From NCBI GenBank assembly GCA_023415145.1, contig JAEZLW010000167.1:1-7134 (forward strand): DNA of 7,134 bases, given 5' to 3'. The notes below the pieces were generated by a model. The model ran no database searches. It saw nothing but the letters and a program-made list of their open reading frames with translations, and was not told the DNA's origin. This document shows positions 1-5,293 of this stretch, piece after piece; positions within the stretch are counted from its first letter, which is position 1; each line of letters opens with the position of its first letter. The position numbers and the translations under genes were made by a program. This DNA comes from Bacillota bacterium (GTDB lineage Bacteria; Bacillota; Clostridia; Christensenellales; Aristaeellaceae).

Positions 1-400
1 GCGCTACATAAGGCAGCGCTATCGCATACACGGCAAAAATGCCGGCCACTGCAGGAAGCAGATAGCAAAGACGCTTGTCCTTCCATTTCTTGTGAAGGAA
101 GGCCGTAACAAAGGCGGAGAAAACAAAGCCCAGAAGGTAGCCGAAATTTGGTGTGAGGACCGTTTGCAGCCCGCCGCCCTGGGAAAATACGGGAAACCCC
201 ACAAGACCCAGCAGCACATAGGCCATGAGCGCACCGGCGCTGTAGACGGGGGGCAGTATCAGCCCCGTAACCAGCAGGAAAAACACTTGTGTGGTAAACT
301 GAACATCCAGAAAGGGAAGCGGAAACCGCAAATATGCACCAACAGCCATCAGGGCAACACACATTGCGGAAAGGGCCAGGTACTTTGTCTTTTGCTGCAT
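1..400 (-). CDS. bioY: Biotin transporter BioY, substrate-binding S component (3' end cut by window edge)
   Basis: Membrane S component of an energy-coupling-factor (ECF) transporter, which binds biotin and imports it with the shared EcfA/EcfT module. The 133 visible residues are almost entirely hydrophobic helices. Family hallmarks are visible: an LRFPLPFLDVQFTTQVFF segment near residues 24-41, a GLVGFPVFSQGGG loop near 71-83 and PNFGYLLGF near 90-98. BioY proteins are usually about 180-200 residues, so roughly the last quarter to third lies beyond base 1. The ATG at 400 is preceded by GGAGG at good spacing. The upstream BirA-type operator (414-443) independently supports a biotin role. No ecfA or ecfT gene is visible here, which is common for S components that share a module. 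Regulation is inferred to be repression when biotin is plentiful. Confidence 0.93.
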   Translation of the reverse strand, partial: MQQKTKYLALSAMCVALMAVGAYLRFPLPFLDVQFTTQVFFLLVTGLILPPVYSAGALMAYVLLGLVGFPVFSQGGGLQTVLTPNFGYLLGFVFSAFVTAFLHKKWKDKRLCYLLPAVAGIFAVYAIALPYVA

Positions 401-413
401 GAGCCAATTCCTC

Positions 414-443
414 CGTAAACCTAAAAGGGTAATATGGTTTACG
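414..443. promoter_or_regulatory. BirA biotin operator of bioY
   Basis: A perfect inverted repeat, CGTAAACC, 14 bases, GGTTTACG, lies just upstream of bioY. It agrees with the widely conserved BirA operator pattern (TTGTAAACC, about 14-16 bases, GGTTTACAA); only the outermost bases differ. It lies immediately downstream of the -10 box at 446-451, so it would cover the predicted transcription start. Bound biotin-BirA would therefore block initiation. The birA gene itself is not in the window. Confidence 0.85.
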
Positions 444-445
444 CA

Positions 446-474
446 ATTATAGCGTGAAACAATGTAACCGTCAA
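446..474 (-). promoter_or_regulatory. Sigma-A promoter of bioY
   Basis: On the minus strand, TTGACG (474-469), a 17-base spacer and a perfect TATAAT (451-446) form a near-consensus vegetative promoter. The expected start falls about base 439, inside the BirA operator, leaving a leader of about 40 bases before the bioY ATG. The high promoter quality fits a gene controlled mainly by repression. Confidence 0.85.
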
Positions 475-504
475 GTAGTGTGCTTCTTTCCTGTGGTGCA
501 GTTG

Positions 505-512
505 CATACATT
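505..512 (+). promoter_or_regulatory. Sigma-E-like -10 element upstream of yabP
   Basis: CATACATT closely matches the sporulation sigma-E -10 pattern CATACA-T and lies 33 bases before the yabP ATG. I see no convincing -35 (the bases about 14 upstream are pyrimidine-rich, TTCTTTC), so the call rests on the -10 and on yabPQ being sigma-E dependent in Bacillus subtilis. Confidence 0.4.
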
Positions 513-545
513 TTGGAAAGAGCCTTGCCAAAGGAGGGATCGGGC

Positions 546-854
546 ATGAGGGATATACGCCAGGAGAATGCGCAAACAAAGGGGAGTGACGGACGCCCCC
601 ACGGAATTTCCCTGGACAACAGAAGCCGCGCCGTTTTGACAGGCGTCAGTGACGTGAAAAGCTTTCATGAGGAGGAGGTGGTGCTGGATACAGCCGGCGG
701 CGAAATGGTGATTACCGGCAAAAGCCTGCACATTGCCAAATTTACACTGGAAGATGGAAACCTGATCATGGATGGGCGCATCGATGCCATTGCATATCAA
801 GATGGCGGAAAATTAAGAAAAGGCGGAAGCGTGCTGGGCCGCATGTTTAGGTGA
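546..854 (+). CDS. yabP: Sporulation protein YabP
   Basis: Small mother-cell sporulation protein (102 residues, normal for the family) of the YabP/YqfC family. Its molecular function is not established. Visible family features are the central VLTGVSDVKSFHEEEVVLDTAGGEMVITG stretch (about residues 31-60) and the KSLHIAKFTLEDGNLIMDGRID segment after it, followed by a short basic tail ending RMFR. The fold is expected to be mostly beta strands. I chose the ATG at 546 because AAGGAGGG sits seven bases upstream; the longer open frame from 480 has no ribosome site and covers the divergent promoter region. The stop codon overlaps the ribosome site of yabQ, so the two are translationally linked. The order yabP-yabQ-divIC matches the conserved Firmicutes cluster. 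Confidence 0.93.
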   Translation: MRDIRQENAQTKGSDGRPHGISLDNRSRAVLTGVSDVKSFHEEEVVLDTAGGEMVITGKSLHIAKFTLEDGNLIMDGRIDAIAYQDGGKLRKGGSVLGRMFR

Positions 855-859
855 GAGCT

Positions 860-1258
860 ATGGCGCCATTTTTTGAAACGCAAAGCCAGTCGTGGGTTTT
901 CCTGGGTATGGGGTATCTGGGGTTGGGGCTGGGGCTTGTATATGACGGCTTGGGATTTTTGCGCAGGTTAGGAAAAAAAGGGTTGACAATCGGGGGAGAC
1001 TTGTTCTTCTTCTTGCTGGCTGGGGCAGCGCTGACGCTGGCGCTGGTAATGACCGGGCAGGAGGGCTTGCGGGTGTATGCCCTGTTGGGCCTTGTATGTG
1101 GGGGTATCGTCTATCTGCTTGGATTGCGCAGGCTGATTGCGGGCATAGCAGCATTTTTCAGGAAGCGGATCGCAAGACCAGCAAGGGAAGCGCTGGCCAG
1201 GAGCAAGGAACGGAAAGAACGCAGAAAAACGGCCAAGGATGGCAGGAAAAAGGGGTGA
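860..1258 (+). CDS. yabQ: Spore cortex biosynthesis protein YabQ
   Basis: Membrane protein of 132 residues needed for spore cortex formation in Bacillus subtilis, where it acts in membranes around the forespore. Three hydrophobic segments are visible (about residues 9-31, 44-62 and 71-97), followed by a strongly basic, probably cytoplasmic tail rich in Arg and Lys. Identification rests on this topology, the aromatic N-terminus (FFETQSQSW), the Y-D-G-L-x-F-L-R-R segment, and position directly after yabP. Two starts are possible: GTG at 851, overlapping the yabP stop, or ATG at 860. I prefer 860 because AGGTGA (849-854, which contains the yabP stop) is placed as its ribosome site, while 851 has none. 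Confidence 0.88.
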   Translation: MAPFFETQSQSWVFLGMGYLGLGLGLVYDGLGFLRRLGKKGLTIGGDLFFFLLAGAALTLALVMTGQEGLRVYALLGLVCGGIVYLLGLRRLIAGIAAFFRKRIARPAREALARSKERKERRKTAKDGRKKG

Positions 1259-1305
1259 GGCGGAGAATAAATAAGGAAACAATTTGATTAAGGAAGGGCT
1301 TTGCC

Positions 1306-1656
1306 ATGATGAAGCCGCGCCGTGTCCGCTATATGACTTTGTTTGTGGTGATGGCAACAATCGGGATAGCCTTCTTTGCAGCAAACAATCATATACAATC
1401 CAGCATTGATCGGATGACGAAGCAGGAAAGTCAGGAGCGCATACGTTTGGGCGGACTGCAAAATGAAAACCTGAGGCTAGAGGCCGAACTGAGCGTTGCC
1501 GAAACGGATGCCTATATCGAGAACCAGGCCAGAACGCGATATGGCTATTTAAAGCCTGGCGAGCTGCGCTTTGTCATCACCAACCCGGAGGCGTTGTATG
1601 GCAGCGGGGATTCTAGCCCCCAGCTTGAGGTTTTACAGGAAGGGGACAAGCCCTGA
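1306..1656 (+). CDS. divIC: Cell division protein DivIC/FtsB family
   Basis: Septum-formation initiator, a bitopic membrane protein that joins FtsL/DivIB-type partners at the divisome. In Bacillus it is also needed for the sporulation septum. The 116 residues show a short basic N-terminus, one transmembrane helix (about residues 9-27), a coiled-coil-prone stretch (about 30-66, rich in Gln/Glu with spaced Leu), and the family segment ARTRYGYLKPGELRFVI (about 75-91). The last 25 residues are polar and likely disordered. AGGAAGG ends eight bases before the first ATG; a second ATG follows immediately and could also serve. It lies 47 bases after yabQ and 32 before the phosphatase gene, so all four are probably co-transcribed, though a separate vegetative promoter would be expected for an essential division gene and I could not identify one. 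Confidence 0.9.
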   Translation: MMKPRRVRYMTLFVVMATIGIAFFAANNHIQSSIDRMTKQESQERIRLGGLQNENLRLEAELSVAETDAYIENQARTRYGYLKPGELRFVITNPEALYGSGDSSPQLEVLQEGDKP

Positions 1657-1688
1657 TATTGTATGGATGCTGGAAAGGGGGTGGGGTC

Positions 1689-2597
1689 ATGCGGGCTGCT
1701 GTGATTGGCATCGGTTCCAATTCTGTCCGCATGTTGGTGGCCGATGTACAGGGAGGCATGCTCCATCAGGTTCTTCGGGACCGGGAAGGGACGCGGCTCT
1801 TTGGCGGGCTGGATGCGAAAGGGAACTTAAGCAGGGAAAGCATGAACCTGACCATGACAGCCGTATGTGAAATGCACAAAAAGGCCATAGCCCTCAATGC
1901 GCAGTCTGTTCATCTGTTTGCTACAAGCGCCGTACGCGACGCCGGAAATCAGCAGGAATTCAGCAGCATGATCCGTAACAAAACGGGTCTGGAGCTGGAA
2001 ATCTGTTCCGGGGAAAGCGAAGCGGCGCTCTCTTTTTTGGGCTCTACCCTTGGAGACAGGACGGGTGTGATTGACATTGGCGGCGGATCCACAGAATATG
2101 TCATAGGCTGCGGCACGGCCATCGAATGCGGTGTTAGCCTTCAAATGGGAGCTGTACGGTTGTTTAGGCTGTATCCCATTCATTCCGCGGTTGATGTTCC
2201 CAAGGTGATGGCTGCCGCAAAGGAGATTTTGCAAAAAGGAATCGGGCCGCTTTTAAAGGCAGGGCTGCCCCAAAATTGGGTGGGTGTTGGCGGCACATTC
2301 ACTGCCCTGGCCGGTATTATAAAGGGAGTTCACTGGACGGAAAAAACACAGCTTCATGGATTCTGCCTTGAGAAAACGATGGTGGAGGAGTGGTTGTACC
2401 GCCTGGCGGACATGAGCCTTGAGCATCGGCTGTTGCTGAATGGAATTCAGCCCCAGCGGGCTGATATCATGGCACACGGCACGGCCATATTGGCTACCAG
2501 CATGCATGAAATGAATATCGATTCCATTCATGTGTCGGAATTTGGCAACCTGGACGGTTATTTGAAACAAAAATACATGTATGACTCGGCTTTGTAG
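1689..2597 (+). CDS. Ppx/GppA-family phosphatase-like protein, short form
   Basis: Member of the exopolyphosphatase / guanosine-pentaphosphate phosphohydrolase family (sugar kinase/Hsp70/actin fold), which hydrolyses terminal phosphate from polyphosphate or pppGpp. The 302 residues contain only the catalytic two-lobed domain and lack the C-terminal HD-like domain of long Ppx proteins. Visible motifs: IGIGSNSVRM (6-15), CSGESEA (106-112) with the likely catalytic Glu111, IDIGGGSTEYV (128-138), a SLQMGAVRLF segment, a GVGGTFTALAGI loop, and SEFGNLDGYL near the end. The first motif normally reads DxGSNS; here the Asp is Gly7. I chose ATG 1689, preceded by a G-rich ribosome site; an in-frame TTG at 1659 would add ten residues but has no ribosome site. 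Substrate cannot be told from sequence. Related genes occur beside divIC in other Clostridia as far as I recall. Confidence 0.88.
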   Translation: MRAAVIGIGSNSVRMLVADVQGGMLHQVLRDREGTRLFGGLDAKGNLSRESMNLTMTAVCEMHKKAIALNAQSVHLFATSAVRDAGNQQEFSSMIRNKTGLELEICSGESEAALSFLGSTLGDRTGVIDIGGGSTEYVIGCGTAIECGVSLQMGAVRLFRLYPIHSAVDVPKVMAAAKEILQKGIGPLLKAGLPQNWVGVGGTFTALAGIIKGVHWTEKTQLHGFCLEKTMVEEWLYRLADMSLEHRLLLNGIQPQRADIMAHGTAILATSMHEMNIDSIHVSEFGNLDGYLKQKYMYDSAL

Positions 2598-2640
2598 GTG
2601 TCAAAATCAAAAAGTTCACAATATTTTATCGAACAGTTGC

Positions 2641-2669
2641 TTGCTGTTTGAATGGGAGTCTAGTATAAT
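2641..2669 (+). promoter_or_regulatory. Sigma-A promoter of the foldase gene
   Basis: TTGCTG (2641-2646), a 17-base spacer and a perfect TATAAT (2664-2669) lie 44 bases before the downstream ATG. The -35 matches only in TTG, so activity may depend on the -10. An imperfect inverted repeat (CGAACAG, seven bases, CTGTTTG; 2630-2650) covers the -35, and a perfect one covers the -10 and start point. No terminator is visible after the phosphatase gene, so read-through from upstream is also possible. Confidence 0.7.
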
Positions 2670-2689
2670 AGCAAAAGTGACTTGCTATT
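2667..2689. repeat. Perfect 8-base inverted repeat at the predicted transcription start
   Basis: AATAGCAA and TTGCTATT are separated by seven bases (AAGTGAC). The left arm begins inside the TATAAT box and the predicted start lies within the repeat. It could be a repressor operator or, less likely, a 5' leader hairpin, since most of the left arm would be upstream of or at the start of the transcript. Confidence 0.5.
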
Positions 2690-2713
2690 GCTCAAAGAAT
2701 AGGAGAGAATTTC

Positions 2714-4063
2714 ATGCGCAAAAAGGCGGTATTGGCCTTCATGCTGGCTGCGGCGTTGCTTATGACAGGCTGTGCTTTGGTGGAAAAGGATCTGGCGGTG
2801 GACAATGCGACTGTCATTATTCAACTGGGGGATAAAACAGTTACGAAAGCCCAGGTGAACAACGCGCTGGAATATCAGCTCAGCTATACATCCATGATGT
2901 ACAGTTTTTATGGCATGAGCTTTGACCCCACCAATGAAACTGTCCGTGCTCAGACTTTGGAAAGCGTGTTTACTGGTTTGGTACAAGAACTGGTGAAGGA
3001 ACAGAAGGCCAAGGAACTGGGCTTTGATGTTTTCACCGGGGAAGAGGACGCCGCCATCCGGGAAACGGTTCAGTCTGACTTGGATGAAGACAAGGAAACC
3101 ATCAAGAAAAACGATTTCGCCGATACCACCTTGGAAGGCGAAGCGCTGGAGACCGCCATTGCAGAAAAAATGACGGAGCTTGGCCAAACCTTTGACAATT
3201 ACTATGCCAGCGCAAAGGCTGAGGCAACCGAGAAAAAGCTTCGTGATTCCGTCATCTCCGGCATCACCGTAACGGATGAAGAGATTCAGGCCGAATACGA
3301 CACCAGTGTGCAAAGTGCCAAGACAAACTACGAGAGCAACCTATCCGCTTACGGTTCCGCTGTGAACAGCAATGCCGACGTATACTACGCCCCTGCCGGG
3401 TACCGGTATGTCAAGCATATCCTGCGCAAGTTCTCCGATGAGACGATGACAACACTGTCAGGTTTGCAGGCACAAGTCAATGACAAAGCCACTCAGGTTT
3501 CAAGTGTGGATTCTTCCATCTCAGCTTTGGGTGAGGATGTGGCACAGGACGATCCCAAGCGGACGGAACTGAACACCCAGAAAGCCGCACTGGAGCAGGA
3601 GAAAGCAGAGCTGCAGTCACAGTATGACAAGGCACTGGAAGACGCGTATGCCGCACTTCAACCCACCGTGGATGAAGTTCTGACCAAGCTGGCAGCCGGG
3701 GAAGACTTTGACGCACTGATGGAAACCTATGGCGAGGACCCGGGCATGAAGACCTCTCCCCAGAAGGAGAAGGGGTATGCCGTTTGCCAGGACTTTGTTT
3801 CCTTTGATCCGGCATTTACCGAAGCCGCCATGGCGCTTGCCAGCGTGGGCGATGTGAGCTCCGCCATCCGCGGACAAAACGGCATCCATATCATCAAGTA
3901 TGCTTCCGATATTCCGGAAGGCGCTGTTGCCTTGGAAACGGTGAAGGAGGATATCTCCACCGGGCTATTGTCCGCCAAGCAGGACGAGACGTATGCCGCC
4001 CAGGTAGAACAGTGGGTGGAGCAATCGGACGTGAAGATTTTCAAGGACAGGATGAATCAATAG
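2714..4063 (+). CDS. Lipoprotein peptidyl-prolyl isomerase, PrsA/SurA-like, with coiled-coil insertion
   Basis: Membrane-anchored foldase expected to help exported proteins fold outside the cytoplasm by cis-trans isomerisation of prolyl bonds. The 449 residues begin with a lipoprotein signal: a KK start, hydrophobic core and lipobox LMTGC with the lipidated Cys20. Residues about 33-230 form a helical SurA-N-like chaperone domain (GDKTVTKAQVNNALEYQL at its start). The parvulin domain starts at YRYVKHIL (His235) and resumes at AAGEDFDALMETYGED (about 327-342), ending FDPAFTEAAMALASVGDVSSAIRGQNGIHIIKY. Between the two pieces lie about 90 residues where the family normally has about 20-25; the extra stretch (about 249-312) is rich in Leu, Gln, Glu and Lys and looks like a coiled-coil hairpin. 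A C-terminal helical tail follows. AGGAGAG is six bases before the ATG. It has its own promoter and a strong terminator, so is probably monocistronic. Confidence 0.88.
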   Translation: MRKKAVLAFMLAAALLMTGCALVEKDLAVDNATVIIQLGDKTVTKAQVNNALEYQLSYTSMMYSFYGMSFDPTNETVRAQTLESVFTGLVQELVKEQKAKELGFDVFTGEEDAAIRETVQSDLDEDKETIKKNDFADTTLEGEALETAIAEKMTELGQTFDNYYASAKAEATEKKLRDSVISGITVTDEEIQAEYDTSVQSAKTNYESNLSAYGSAVNSNADVYYAPAGYRYVKHILRKFSDETMTTLSGLQAQVNDKATQVSSVDSSISALGEDVAQDDPKRTELNTQKAALEQEKAELQSQYDKALEDAYAALQPTVDEVLTKLAAGEDFDALMETYGEDPGMKTSPQKEKGYAVCQDFVSFDPAFTEAAMALASVGDVSSAIRGQNGIHIIKYASDIPEGAVALETVKEDISTGLLSAKQDETYAAQVEQWVEQSDVKIFKDRMNQ

Positions 4064-4074
4064 TCAAAAAGATG

Positions 4075-4109
4075 CGGCGCTCCGGGTGGTCGGAGCGCCG
4101 TTTTTGTTT
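4075..4109. terminator. Intrinsic terminator after the foldase gene
   Basis: A 10-base perfect GC-rich stem, CGGCGCTCCG (4075-4084) and CGGAGCGCCG (4091-4100), with loop GGTGGT, is followed by TTTTTGTTT. It begins 11 bases after the foldase stop. A run of five A (4066-4070) upstream gives a weaker U tract on the other strand, so it may also serve the convergent cotJC gene that ends at 4121. Confidence 0.93.
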
Positions 4110-4120
4110 ACCTAGAAAGC

Positions 4121-4654
4121 TTAGTCTTCCGGTGCGTTCTGCACCAGGCGCAGGGCTTCCAGCAGCCGCTGCTCGTGCACAATTTCCCGCTGCCGTAAAA
4201 AACGCAGCACGCCGCCGGCATCCGGGTCCTCGCAATGGGGCAGCACGCGCTCAAAGGCGCGCCGTGACTGACGCTCCGAGGCCAGGTCTGCATAAAGGCA
4301 GGCGATGGGATCCACACAGTCTGGGAAGCCGGAGCCGGGGATTGACGGTGTTTCCAGGCTGGCTGGCCAGGCTTCTATGGCCAACTCCCGTCTTTGGTCC
4401 GGGGGAAGCCTGCCGGTAAGCTGGTACAATAAGGCACTTAGCATTTCACCGTGGGCCAATTCTTCCGTTGCAAGGTCGGTGAGCAGTGCCTTGGCTTCCT
4501 TTCTGGGCATGCTGTGGCGCTGGTTCAAATAGCTTAAGGCGGCTAGCCATGCGCCTTCCGGGCCGCCGCACTGGGTGAGTATGATGCGGGCCAGCGGCAG
4601 GTTTTGCGCCTTTACATGGACCGGGTAGGGCAATTGCTTTTGATACAGCCACAT
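4121..4654 (-). CDS. cotJC: Spore coat protein CotJC, manganese-catalase family
   Basis: Coat component homologous to dimanganese catalases, thought to sit in the inner spore coat and possibly remove hydrogen peroxide. The 177 residues are close to the usual length. The N-terminus MWLYQKQLPYPV and the four-helix ferritin-like core are typical. Expected metal ligands seen are Glu65 and His68 (TEELAHGEM), Glu127 (ASERQSR) and His160 (REIVHEQR). The first ligand, a Glu in the family's GGxxGE motif, is Ala35 here (GGPEGAW), although a Glu lies two residues before. Start: ATG 4654, seven bases after AAAGGAGG, a site that also encodes the last residues (Lys-Glu-Ala) of the upstream gene; the frame is open further upstream but that would overlap the neighbour. 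It follows the CotJA-CotJB gene with only two bases between stop and start, so the pair is one operon. Confidence 0.92.
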   Translation of the reverse strand: MWLYQKQLPYPVHVKAQNLPLARIILTQCGGPEGAWLAALSYLNQRHSMPRKEAKALLTDLATEELAHGEMLSALLYQLTGRLPPDQRRELAIEAWPASLETPSIPGSGFPDCVDPIACLYADLASERQSRRAFERVLPHCEDPDAGGVLRFLRQREIVHEQRLLEALRLVQNAPED

Positions 4655-4656
4655 GT

Positions 4657-5088
4657 TCAGGCCTCCTTTCCGGCGGGCTGCGTAACTTCCCAGGGCCAGG
4701 GGCCTTCCACCCAGTTCCAGCACAGGGGGCAGGAATCCTTTCGCCCCCCGTACAGCGCACAGGCCAGATAGCCGTAGCCGCCGGGGCAGCGCTCACAGTA
4801 GCAGTGGTATAAGGCCAGTGCTTTTCTGTCGCAGGGATGGGTGTTCAGATAAAGCCGCAATTCCCAGGCGGCAAAGGGGATAGCATGGGTAAGCGTGGCT
4901 GACTTGGGTAAAGAGGATGCCTCCCCGGAGGGTATGAACAGGCCGGGAAACAGCGTTCCGTGCCGCAGCGCTTCCCTGGGCGGGAACAGGGTTTCGGAGG
5001 ATTCCGGAGGCAACAGTTCTGTTTCCTCGGTGATTGAGTAAGCCGAGGTGAAATCCGTGTCGCCGGTGATAGAGCCGTTTTGTTTCAT
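4657..5088 (-). CDS. cotJB: CotJA-CotJB fusion, spore coat
   Basis: One 143-residue frame holding two normally separate spore coat proteins. Residues about 33-53 (TLFPPREALRHGTLFPGLFIP) match the CotJA core EALxxGTLFPxL. Residues about 66-135 match CotJB: WELRLYLNTHPCD (75-87), a Tyr-containing middle helix, and the signature WNWVEGPWPWE (124-134). The linker (54-65) is short and polar, with no stop or start-site signal between the parts. In Bacillus subtilis cotJA, cotJB and cotJC are three genes; CotJA is required for CotJC assembly. The usual Pro/Cys-rich CotJA N-terminus is missing, replaced by an acidic, Ser/Thr-rich stretch. The middle of the CotJB part holds six Cys (96, 98, 101, 110, 120, 123) with another at 86. 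Start is uncertain: ATG 5088 (AAGGGTG seven bases upstream) is preferred to ATG 5094 (in frame, two codons longer); the frame is open back to 5193. Confidence 0.82.
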   Translation of the reverse strand: MKQNGSITGDTDFTSAYSITEETELLPPESSETLFPPREALRHGTLFPGLFIPSGEASSLPKSATLTHAIPFAAWELRLYLNTHPCDRKALALYHCYCERCPGGYGYLACALYGGRKDSCPLCWNWVEGPWPWEVTQPAGKEA

Positions 5089-5111
5089 GGGCATACACCC
5101 TTTTTTGGTTT

Positions 5112-5136
5112 TACAGGCAAACTCATATGGCCTGTA
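5112..5136 (-). repeat. 7-base inverted repeat in the cotJ leader
   Basis: TACAGGC (5112-5118) and GCCTGTA (5130-5136) are perfect inverted arms around an 11-base spacer. They lie between the predicted sigma-E -10 box and the start codon, so could form a leader hairpin or a regulator site. Function unknown. Confidence 0.35.
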
Positions 5137-5140
5137 GTTT

Positions 5141-5169
5141 ATTGTATGATGGGGGCAAGCAAGAGTGAC
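5141..5169 (-). promoter_or_regulatory. Sigma-E-like promoter of the cotJ operon
   Basis: On the minus strand CATACAAT (5148-5141) is an essentially exact sigma-E -10 element. Fourteen bases upstream is GTCACTC (5169-5163), which shares the GTCA start of sigma-E -35 boxes but not the ATATT end. The position, about 50-55 bases before the gene, and the known sigma-E control of cotJ in Bacillus subtilis support the call. Confidence 0.6.
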
Positions 5170-5235
5170 GCGATGAGTAGGATGTCGAATCAAAGGAGTC
5201 TGGTGTGACTATTTGCTTTCACAGAACATGGAAAC

Positions 5236-5267
5236 GAAAAAAATCCAGCCGCTATGGCTGGATTTTT
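5236..5267. terminator. Intrinsic terminator after the symporter gene
   Basis: AAATCCAGCC (5241-5250), loop GCTAT, and GGCTGGATTT (5256-5265) form a 10-base perfect stem. On the minus strand it is followed by a run of T (from the A run at 5237-5243), suited to end the symporter transcript, whose stop lies just to the right. It also insulates the cotJ promoter from read-through. A T run on the plus strand makes it partly bidirectional, but no plus-strand gene ends here. Confidence 0.88.
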
Positions 5268-5293
5268 GCTGGCTCTTTATGAAATACACCAAA

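Noticed and set aside
480..545. Longer start for yabP at 480
   Set aside because: No ribosome site precedes it, the added residues do not resemble YabP, and the stretch overlaps the sigma-E-like -10; AAGGAGGG before 546 settles the start.
974..1010. TTGACA inside yabQ as a promoter for divIC
   Set aside because: No -10-like sequence lies 16-18 bases downstream and it is about 320 bases before divIC.
2660..3313. Long minus-strand open frame of 217 codons inside the foldase gene
   Set aside because: It lies antisense to a gene with clear signal peptide and domains, has no recognisable family and no ribosome site that I can see; a shadow of codon bias.
4655..4723. Longer start for cotJC at 4723
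   Set aside because: It would overlap the CotJB coding end by over 60 bases and lacks a ribosome site, while 4654 has AAAGGAGG and the typical MW N-terminus.
5204..5223. TGTGA-N10-TCACA between the cotJ promoter and the terminator
   Set aside because: Spacing does not fit a CRP site (N6) and the sequence fits a CcpA cre site poorly; five-base arms can occur by chance.
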